Source of the DNA: Bacteroidales bacterium
GTDB lineage: Bacteria > Bacteroidota > Bacteroidia > Bacteroidales > VadinHA17
Reading direction: 5' to 3'
Assembly: GCA_030692905.1 (NCBI GenBank)
Contig: JAUYBT010000252.1
Span: 1 to 10,639 of the forward strand
Length of the DNA: 10,639 nt
Below are positions 1 to 5,989 of the stretch, in pieces. The stretch's first letter is position 1. Each line of letters begins with the position of its first letter. The translations under genes were made by a program, and so were the position numbers. The notes below the pieces were generated by a model. That model was not told the origin of the DNA, searched no databases, and saw only the letters and a list, made by a program, of their open reading frames with translations.

Positions 1-233
1 TAAAACCAGACTTTTGGACGGGGCTTACGAGCACCACGAAACGAGCGGGTCTTGACTGCAAAGAACAGCTGCAAATTTAATTGTTTCATGCCTTTTTTAC
101 CGGCTCAGTCGGATAATACTTTTGGACGAACAAAAGAACCGAAGCGAAGCGGAGCTCGGCGAAGCCAAATGAACAAAACATTAAATAGGAGAGACAAACT
201 AACTATGTGAGCAAAACCGTCTATACATCTTTT
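1..233. other. Non-coding leading region with GC-rich element
   Basis: I see no convincing gene here. Reading frames are short: one open from base 2 to a TGA at 53-55 could be the tail of an upstream gene, and a 40-codon frame at 88-210 is arginine-rich and low in complexity. The stretch contains an 11-bp direct repeat (10-20 and 118-128), a weak hairpin (100-112, stem CCGGC/GTCGG) with no T-run on the correct side for a terminator, and a GC-rich segment (136-166) with three CGAAGC copies. The ygiQ stop codon lies at 234-236, so any ygiQ terminator should be here, but none is clear. Confidence 0.5.
136..166 (+). repeat. GC-rich intergenic element, candidate dispersed repeat
   Basis: A 31-base GC-rich island in AT-rich surroundings. 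It begins GAACCGA, contains CGAAGC three times (140-145, 145-150, 160-165) around a GAGCTC palindrome (152-157), and ends CGGCGAAGCC. The minus strand of the element at 2181-2234 also starts with GAACCGA and carries CGGCGAGCCC near its end, with a different centre. The two flank ygiQ. Such GC-rich islands next to gene ends are typical of short dispersed repeats in Bacteroidota genomes, but copy number cannot be judged from one window. Confidence 0.35.
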
Positions 234-2042
234 TTATTTTTTCCGGACATCCTTCGGCTTAATAAAATCCGACTTCGGACGGGTATCTTTTTTATACCAG
301 AAGAAATACTCCTTCTGTCGCCTCTTATCTTCAATACTTCTTGCCACATAAACCTTCTTCCCGGTATATGGATCAAATCCGGTATAATACATAAGGGTTG
401 ACAGGGTCATTGGTGTTGGAGTGAAATCCTGGACCTGTTCAGGTTTTATACCCAGACTTTTTACCTCTGAAGCAAGTTCTGCCATATCGGTATCTGTACA
501 ACCGGGGTGTGATGAAATGAAATATGGAATGATCTCATATCTAAGTTCATGCTTGGTTTTTATATTATCAAATCGCTTTTTAAGCTTTTTAAACAGGTCA
601 AACGGAGCCTTACGCATATGTGACAAAACCCGAGGAGATGTATGCTCCGGAGCGACCTTCAACCGGCCTGATACATGGTTTGTAACAAGTTCTTCAAGAT
701 ATTCTCCCTCTTCCCTTCCTGCACTCTTATTCCATTCAGGAAATAATAAATCATAACGCACACCACTGCCGATAAATGATTTTTTGATCCCTTCCATCCT
801 ATCAACTTTTCTATAAAGTTCAGTGAGCAGTTTGTGGCTGGTATTCAGATTCTTGCAGACAGCAGGCCAGATACAGGAGGGTCGTGAGCAGACCTGGCAT
901 AGTTTCATATCTTTGCCTTTCATCCTGTACATATTTGCGGATGGTCCACCCAGGTCGGACAAATAACCTTTAAAATCAGGCAGTTCTGAAATCTTGCCTA
1001 CTTCATTCAGTATTGACCTTTCTGATCTGCTTATGATCTGTTTCCCCTGGTGTGCCGCTATTGCGCAAAAACTGCATCCTCCAAAACACCCTCGATGAAT
1101 ATTCACAGAGAATTTTATCATTTTATAAGCAGGGATATCACCCTTCTTATTATATCGCGGATGAGGCATATACATATAAGGAAGATCAAAAGAGCGGTCA
1201 GCTTCTTCCTCACTCATCGGCAAAAAAGGAGGATTGATTATTACTTTTAAGTCGCCTGATGCTTCATTCAGCCTGGCAGATTCAATCTTGTTCGATTCCT
1301 TCTCAAACTTCACAAAATTTTCTGCAAACATATTCTTGTCCTTCAGACATTTTTCAAATGAATGAAGGGAAATATCTTTCCAATTTTTCTGAACCGGCAG
1401 AGGGTCATCACTTCTAGTAACTATTGCTGTCTGTGGAATTGTTTTAAGAGATGAAAATGGGACTCCTTTTGATAACAGTCTTAAAAGCTCTCTCAAAGGT
1501 TGTTCTCCCATACCATATATTAACATATCAGCACCGCTGCTTAAGAGGATGGAAGGTTCCAGTTTATCTTTCCAGTAGTCGTAGTGTGTCAGCCGGCGCA
1601 TCGAAGCTTCAATGCCTCCGATAACGACAGGAACATCGGGGAATATCTCCTTAAGAATCTTAGTGTAAACTATTGTCGGATAATCAGGTCTGAAGCCGGC
1701 TTTACCACCTGGAGTATATGCATCGTCGGATCGTAAACGGCGGGCAGCTGTATAATGGTTAACCATCGAATCCATATTACCTGCTGAAACTCCAAAGAAG
1801 TATTTTGGCCTTCCCAGTTTTCGGAAATCCCGCAAATCGTCTTTCCAGTTTGGCTGCGGCACAATTGCAACACGGAATCCCTCATCTTCAATAACCCTTC
1901 CGATAACTGCCGGACCGAAGGAGGGATGGTCAACATAGGCATCGCCGCTGAAAATGATAATATCAACCTCATCCCATTCGCGGAGTTCCATCTCCTTTCT
2001 GCCGGATGGCAGCCAATTCAGAATATTGCTTTTATCTTTCAA
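234..2042 (-). CDS. ygiQ: YgiQ family radical SAM protein
   Basis: A 602-residue radical SAM enzyme of the YgiQ (UPF0313) family, whose substrate is not established. The iron-sulfur site is C319-FGG-C323-SF-C326, the CxxxCxxC spacing of the superfamily. The N-terminal domain carries the family signature SGDAYVDHPSFG (32-43) and GGIEASMRRLTHYDYW (142-157). After the cluster comes a second cysteine group (C382, C385, C390, C396), which I recall as conserved in this family and which might bind metal. The C-terminal part (about 425-560), including KVAPEHTS (462-469) and DFTPTPMT (539-546), matches the family core. The protein is soluble, with no signal peptide. The start is TTG: an in-frame stop lies three codons upstream, and the first ATG (residue 18) would remove the conserved NWLPSGRKE segment. 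The gene is monocistronic and divergent from the TPR gene. Family call is strong; function is unknown. Confidence 0.93.
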   Translation of the reverse strand: MKDKSNILNWLPSGRKEMELREWDEVDIIIFSGDAYVDHPSFGPAVIGRVIEDEGFRVAIVPQPNWKDDLRDFRKLGRPKYFFGVSAGNMDSMVNHYTAARRLRSDDAYTPGGKAGFRPDYPTIVYTKILKEIFPDVPVVIGGIEASMRRLTHYDYWKDKLEPSILLSSGADMLIYGMGEQPLRELLRLLSKGVPFSSLKTIPQTAIVTRSDDPLPVQKNWKDISLHSFEKCLKDKNMFAENFVKFEKESNKIESARLNEASGDLKVIINPPFLPMSEEEADRSFDLPYMYMPHPRYNKKGDIPAYKMIKFSVNIHRGCFGGCSFCAIAAHQGKQIISRSERSILNEVGKISELPDFKGYLSDLGGPSANMYRMKGKDMKLCQVCSRPSCIWPAVCKNLNTSHKLLTELYRKVDRMEGIKKSFIGSGVRYDLLFPEWNKSAGREEGEYLEELVTNHVSGRLKVAPEHTSPRVLSHMRKAPFDLFKKLKKRFDNIKTKHELRYEIIPYFISSHPGCTDTDMAELASEVKSLGIKPEQVQDFTPTPMTLSTLMYYTGFDPYTGKKVYVARSIEDKRRQKEYFFWYKKDTRPKSDFIKPKDVRKK

Positions 2043-2065
2043 ATCAGACTACTTCAATTACTTCT

Positions 2066-2073
2066 CAAAAGTA
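2066..2073 (-). promoter_or_regulatory. Bacteroidota -7 box for ygiQ
   Basis: The minus strand reads TACTTTTG, a full match to the Bacteroidota housekeeping -7 consensus TAnnTTTG, ending 23 bases before the ygiQ TTG start. A TTG that could act as the -33 element lies 22 bases further upstream, slightly longer than the usual spacer. Position and orientation fit ygiQ and support the proposed TTG start. Confidence 0.45.
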
Positions 2074-2180
2074 AGTAATGTTTCAGACACCTGCTCAACG
2101 ATCAGGTTTTTAAAAGTTACGGCCTGATTGTTGCAGATATGATATTTACAAAATGAAATGATTTTTTGTCATATATCAAA

Positions 2181-2234
2181 CCCCGAAGGGCTCGCCGAAG
2201 GCAAACTCGCCCCGACGCGTTGGGGCTCGGTTCC
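2181..2234 (-). repeat. GC-rich palindromic element ahead of TPR gene
   Basis: A 54-base GC-rich island inside an AT-rich spacer. Its core at 2209-2226 is an 18-base near-perfect palindrome (GCCCCGACGCGTTGGGGC) centred on ACGCGT, with one pair (2214/2221) that becomes G-U in RNA. GGGCTCG occurs at 2188-2194 and again at 2223-2229. It ends 14 bases before the TPR start codon, so it probably lies in that gene's 5' leader or promoter, where a strong hairpin could reduce expression. Its minus strand shares GAACCGA and CGGCGA(A)GCC with the element at 136-166. Confidence 0.45.
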
Positions 2235-2248
2235 AAAGAAGTGAAAAG

Positions 2249-4480
2249 ATGGATGTAGCAAAAGTGATACAACAACATAAAAGGCTTTGCAATTTTGTAT
2301 CCGAAAAGAGAATAAAACAAAGTCTTGATATACTGGCTGATATGATTGCCAGTTCGTCATCCGGTGATTTGCGTGATGAGTACGAGAATATTGTTATGAC
2401 CTACAGGAATATGCTCACCTATACCATTGAAGGAATAAAGGATCCCGAGCGCAATAAAATATATCTCAAACTCATCCAGTCAATTCTTGGTCTTTCCGAC
2501 CGGGTCAGACAGGACATATTGTCACATTATTCCGGATGGCATACATACTGGGTAAAGCAGCAAGCCGAAAAAGAGATGAAGTTGAGTGGCAAAACGATAG
2601 TGGAAACTGTTGATGACCTGATGTTTAAATCGGAGCTTGATGAGTGGTTAAAATTGAGTAACGAGATAAATCCCAACCCTGATTCAGAAATTTCAAGAAA
2701 GCATAAGCATCTTATTAAAAATATTTTCAATCATCTCTGGTTAACGGATTACTATGGTGAAGCTGAAAACAGCCTTATAAACATTATTCTGAAGTCCGGC
2801 AAGTTCAGATGGTATGAAGCAAGCATTTTTACAACAGCTGTTACATTGAGTTCGCTCAGGACATGGCAATCGGATAAACTTCTACATCTGATCCGAATCT
2901 ATGAAGCTGGGCAGGAACAGGTTATGGAGAGGGCGCTTTCAGGTCTGATTCTGAATCTGCATTATTATAACGGAAGAATATTGTTGTATCCGGACTTAAC
3001 TGACAGGATAGGAAAAATGAGCCGGAACAGCAGGTTCAGGGAGCATTGCAGAATTATTGTTTTGCAGACTATCAGGTCGCGGGAGACAGAAAAGCTGAGC
3101 AGAAAACTTCAGGATGAGATTTTGCCGCAGGTTGCAAAACTTAAACCCAGGATTGAGGAAAAGCTGGATCTGGATAACATTCTTCCGAAAGATAAAAATG
3201 AGGAGAAGAATCCTGACTGGTCAGAGATGTTCAGCGACTCGGAAGAGATATTCAAGACCATGGAAGAGCTGACAAAACTCCAGATGGAAGGAGCAGATGT
3301 TTATATGTCGGCTTTTGCCAATATGAAGCATTTTGACTTCTTCAAGGACTTCCAGAACTGGTTTGTTCCGTTTTATCCTGACCATGAAACAGTGGATGAG
3401 ATTTACAGGGATGAGATCCTTGGTCCGGGAACCAATGAGCTCGCAGAGGCATTGTACAAGACTCCTTTTATCTGTAACTCCGACAAATATTCATTGCTTC
3501 TGAACCTTAAATATCTTCCATCGACTCAAAAAAGCATGATGTTAAAGGTTTTCCGCATGGAACTTGAAGGACTGCAACAATTAAATGATGATGAATCCGG
3601 TACCGATCCGTATAAAAGTTTCAGAACTAATGTTACACAGTATCTTCAGGATATTTATAGGTTTTTCAAACTATCGCCTTATAAGAAAGAATTTGAGGAC
3701 CTTTTTATCGGTAAGCTGGATATTTATAATTCGGAGTTTTTCAGGATGACATGTAATGCAACGGATGCTGAAGCCGGACTTGCAGACTATTTTTTCAGTA
3801 AAAACTTTTACGAAGATGCTCTTTTTATGTTCCTTAAACAGGTCAGCGAGAGGCCGGCAGATGTTCAGCTTTATGAAAAAATCGGATATTGTTACCAGGA
3901 GAGTGCCGATTATGAAGAGGCACTTAAATTTTACAGAAGAGCGGAGCTGATTGACAGAAAAGCCTGGACTATAAAGAAGATAGGGTTATGCCTGCGGAGA
4001 CTTGGTAAGAATGAGGAAGCTCTTGAATATTACCTGCAGGCATGTGATATGGAACCTGAAAATATCCATGCGGTTATCATGACTGCACACTGCTATCTCG
4101 ATCTTAAGGATTATGAGCAGGCATTAAAATACTATTTCAGGGTTGAGTATAAAGAACCTGGTAACCTTAAGATATTAAGGCCGATAGCATATTGCTATTT
4201 TGCACTGGGAAGGTTTGATGATTCCGAAAAATACTATGATCGTTTATCAGAAGGGAGACTAAACGCACATGATCAGATAAACAAAGGTCATCTGGCGCTT
4301 TGTAAAGGTAATAAGAGGGAAGCCATTGACTTTTACCGGCAGAGTATTATCAGCGGCGAATTATCGAAAGAGCGGTTCATGTCAATTTTTGCAGAAGACA
4401 GAGTGTTGCTGATCTCTCTCGGGGTTAATCCTGATGATTTGCCAATTCTTCTGGACTATCTGTTATTTATTATCGGGTAG
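2249..4480 (+). CDS. Large cytoplasmic TPR-repeat protein
   Basis: A 743-residue protein with no signal peptide or membrane segment. Residues 1 to about 500 are charged and probably all-helical, with no motif I recognise. Residues about 508-709 form roughly six tandem tetratricopeptide repeats; clear units include YEKIGYCYQESADYEEALKF, IGLCLRRLGKNEEALEYYLQ and AYCYFALGRFDDSEKYY. TPR arrays are protein-protein binding scaffolds, so an adaptor or chaperone-like role is the most that can be inferred; the partner is unknown. The ATG at 2249 is preceded by AAAGAAGTGAAAAG. No neighbour is co-transcribed: ygiQ is divergent, and the gene ends in an 18-base convergent overlap with the sensor gene. Codon use matches the rest of the window, so recent transfer is not suggested. 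Confidence 0.9.
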   Translation: MDVAKVIQQHKRLCNFVSEKRIKQSLDILADMIASSSSGDLRDEYENIVMTYRNMLTYTIEGIKDPERNKIYLKLIQSILGLSDRVRQDILSHYSGWHTYWVKQQAEKEMKLSGKTIVETVDDLMFKSELDEWLKLSNEINPNPDSEISRKHKHLIKNIFNHLWLTDYYGEAENSLINIILKSGKFRWYEASIFTTAVTLSSLRTWQSDKLLHLIRIYEAGQEQVMERALSGLILNLHYYNGRILLYPDLTDRIGKMSRNSRFREHCRIIVLQTIRSRETEKLSRKLQDEILPQVAKLKPRIEEKLDLDNILPKDKNEEKNPDWSEMFSDSEEIFKTMEELTKLQMEGADVYMSAFANMKHFDFFKDFQNWFVPFYPDHETVDEIYRDEILGPGTNELAEALYKTPFICNSDKYSLLLNLKYLPSTQKSMMLKVFRMELEGLQQLNDDESGTDPYKSFRTNVTQYLQDIYRFFKLSPYKKEFEDLFIGKLDIYNSEFFRMTCNATDAEAGLADYFFSKNFYEDALFMFLKQVSERPADVQLYEKIGYCYQESADYEEALKFYRRAELIDRKAWTIKKIGLCLRRLGKNEEALEYYLQACDMEPENIHAVIMTAHCYLDLKDYEQALKYYFRVEYKEPGNLKILRPIAYCYFALGRFDDSEKYYDRLSEGRLNAHDQINKGHLALCKGNKREAIDFYRQSIISGELSKERFMSIFAEDRVLLISLGVNPDDLPILLDYLLFIIG

Positions 4481-4963
4481 CCGGGTTGTATCGTGTTCCG
4501 GGAACGGAGGAGGTGATGGCCTGTTGGGTGATGGTCTTCCATCGGAATTATGCCGTCTTTCATTTCTATAGTCAGAAGTATCGTTTTCACGGTTTTTCCT
4601 GTTTTGTCTTACCATCTCCTGACGCCGTTCATCCATATTTTTTAACCGGGCCAATTGCTCTTTTGTCAGATTCGAATCAAGTTCTTTCCTGAAATCTTTC
4701 ATACTGGCATCAAGCTCCTTGCGGAAATTGTTCTGCAGATCACTGTTAATTCTGGCATATTTATCGAGGACCAGATCAATTTTTGCTTTTTGTTGTTCAT
4801 TGGGCTGTATGGCGTGGTAAAATCCATCCCTGAATCTCTCTTCGGAAAAATAGACCCTTACCGGCTTAAGCTTATGATATCTGATCTGTGCTGAGGTAAG
4901 CATACCCAGCACGAATCCTATAATCAGAGTTATAATAACGACTATTATTGGTTTTGCTTTCAT
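4463..4963 (-). CDS. Membrane-anchored periplasmic sensor, CpxP/CnrX-like
   Basis: A 166-residue protein with an uncleaved-looking N-terminal anchor (residues 5-24, IIVVIITLIIGFVLG core) and a helical periplasmic domain (about 35-125). The segment LTKEQLARLKNMDERRQEM (99-117) resembles the LTxxQ-type helix of the Spy/CpxP/ZraP and CnrX heavy-metal sensor group. The tail (about 125-166) is rich in Arg, Asn and Pro and probably disordered. It has no cysteine and few histidines (H30, H49, H138, H157), so metal binding is not evident; sensing misfolded protein or another envelope signal is equally possible. It is the last gene of a unit with the ECF sigma factor and a one-pass membrane protein, 6 bases after the latter, which parallels CnrX in CnrYXH. 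Its 3' end overlaps the TPR gene convergently. Confidence 0.72.
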   Translation of the reverse strand: MKAKPIIVVIITLIIGFVLGMLTSAQIRYHKLKPVRVYFSEERFRDGFYHAIQPNEQQKAKIDLVLDKYARINSDLQNNFRKELDASMKDFRKELDSNLTKEQLARLKNMDERRQEMVRQNRKNRENDTSDYRNERRHNSDGRPSPNRPSPPPFPEHDTTRLPDNK

Positions 4964-4969
4964 CTTACA

Positions 4970-5323
4970 TTAATTTCCGGTTAAAAGACATACAATACTT
5001 TCATCATAACTATCGCTCAATCCGAGGAATGAGTTAAATGAAAGAGAGCCTTGCATAAGAAAGATAGAGATGAGTAGTACAACAATTGCAGCCACTCCTG
5101 TAAGCGCAATGCGGTAGAATGCAAAATTCATTGATCTCACAAACTCCACTTCGCGGTTTATGGTTAATCCTGCTGAAAATAATTTATCGAGGATCTTATC
5201 GCCAAAACCTTTGCTAAAATCGTAAGAGATACCCTCCTCTTCCAGTCTCATGGAAGCCTCTTTAGGATCAGCATCCGCACTGAGCGAGCTGATTATCAAT
5301 TTTTTAATCTCTGAAGGTTTCAT
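4970..5323 (-). CDS. Putative anti-sigma factor, one-pass membrane protein
   Basis: A 117-residue protein with a cytoplasmic-type charged N-terminus (1 to about 68), one hydrophobic helix (about 71-91, GVAAIVVLLISIFLM) and a short C-terminal periplasmic part. This layout (small helical N-terminus, single membrane span) is that of many anti-sigma factors. The gene starts 5 bases after the sigma factor stop and ends 6 bases before the sensor gene, so translation is probably coupled. I see no zinc-binding HxxxCxxC motif, so it is not a ZAS-type anti-sigma; the only cysteine is C112. The role is inferred from position and topology, not from recognised homology. It could also be a small membrane adaptor for the downstream sensor. 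Confidence 0.65.
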   Translation of the reverse strand: MKPSEIKKLIISSLSADADPKEASMRLEEEGISYDFSKGFGDKILDKLFSAGLTINREVEFVRSMNFAFYRIALTGVAAIVVLLISIFLMQGSLSFNSFLGLSDSYDESIVCLLTGN

Positions 5324-5328
5324 TGTAT

Positions 5329-5889
5329 TTATAGTTTTTCCAAAATATTCCTTAATTGTTCCTGTGCTCTTGATAACCTTGAAAGAACAGTACCGAGTGG
5401 CAGATCGAGTATTTCTGCTGTTTCTTTAGTGGAATAGCCCTGCAGCATTCTCATTGTCACTATTATCCGAAACTTAGGATCCATTGCCATTAATGCCTTA
5501 TTAACTATTTCCGAGGCCTCTTTTCTTTCTTCTGTATCATGATCAGCAACTTCAAATTCGTACATTTCGTTATTTCCTTTTTGCGAAAACATTGAAAAAA
5601 ATCTCTTTCTTCTTTTTATCTCATTAAGTGTCAGGTTCACTGCAATCTTCTGAATATAGGTTGACAGTTTTGCTTCTCCTCTGAACTCTGATAATGAATA
5701 ATAAAGTTTAATAAACACCTCCTGTCCAATGTCTTCTGCAAAAACAGAATCGCCAAGCATACCTTTAACAGTACGTGCAACCATCTTCTGGTAACGGGTC
5801 ACTATTTCTCCAAATGCCTTTTTATCGCCATCCAGCGCTGCCTTTAACAGTTGGTTTTCCTCGGTTACACTGTACGATTCTTTAATCAT
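5329..5889 (-). CDS. ECF sigma factor (sigma-70 family)
   Basis: A 186-residue extracytoplasmic-function sigma factor that directs RNA polymerase to a dedicated set of promoters. Region 2 spans about 25-95 with the core-binding and -10-contact stretch AEDIGQEVFIKLYYSLSEFR (51-70). Region 4 spans about 130-183 with the helix-turn-helix YSTKETAEILDLPLGTVLSR (152-171). Length is typical for the family. I chose ATG at 5887-5889; an in-frame TTG at 5907 would add six residues (MSICCS) that fit the family poorly. It heads a unit with a candidate anti-sigma factor and a periplasmic sensor, 100 bases downstream of the LysM gene. The signal and regulon cannot be read from the sequence, but autoregulation is common for this group. 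Confidence 0.93.
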   Translation of the reverse strand: MIKESYSVTEENQLLKAALDGDKKAFGEIVTRYQKMVARTVKGMLGDSVFAEDIGQEVFIKLYYSLSEFRGEAKLSTYIQKIAVNLTLNEIKRRKRFFSMFSQKGNNEMYEFEVADHDTEERKEASEIVNKALMAMDPKFRIIVTMRMLQGYSTKETAEILDLPLGTVLSRLSRAQEQLRNILEKL

Positions 5890-5989
5890 ACTACAACATA
5901 TAGACAATTAATAATATGTTTATATTCCCGATTGTTAATTTTTATTAACATAAGGGTTATCCCGCAAATCCCGGGAAATTTTTATAAAT
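5890..5989 (-). promoter_or_regulatory. Leader region of sigma operon with inverted repeat
   Basis: The 100-base gap between the LysM gene stop and the sigma factor start presumably holds the sigma operon promoter. It contains a perfect inverted repeat at 5933-5950 (TGTTAAT-TTTT-ATTAACA) and a CCCGGG palindrome at 5970-5975. No TAnnTTTG box was found on the minus strand, which would fit an ECF-type rather than a housekeeping promoter, though I could not assign -35/-10 elements. No clear terminator for the LysM gene is visible. Confidence 0.4.

Larger units (their letters stand above)
2043..2248. promoter_or_regulatory. Divergent intergenic region ygiQ / TPR gene
   Basis: A 206-base divergent spacer. 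The left part is AT-rich and holds the ygiQ promoter candidate. The right part is the GC-rich palindromic element described separately. I found no exact TAnnTTTG box on the plus strand for the TPR gene. The sequence ahead of its ATG (AAAGAAGTGAAAAG) gives only a weak ribosome-binding site, which is normal in this phylum. Confidence 0.5.

Noticed and set aside
2..55. Open frame ending in TGA at 53-55, possibly the C-terminus of an upstream gene
   Set aside because: Only 17 residues are visible and none form a recognisable motif; without the sequence to the left it cannot be supported.
100..112. Hairpin CCGGC-TCA-GTCGG considered as a terminator for ygiQ
   Set aside because: On the minus strand it is followed by A residues rather than a T-run, and the stem is only 5 pairs with a wobble.
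88..210. 40-codon plus-strand frame starting at ATG 88, rich in Arg and Lys
   Set aside because: It runs through the GC-rich element, has repetitive composition and no ribosome-binding site, and looks like a by-product of a non-coding repeat.
2117..2360. Minus-strand frames of 63-67 residues over the GC-rich element
   Set aside because: They cross the start of the TPR gene and take their length from the GC-rich repeat; no conserved domain is visible.
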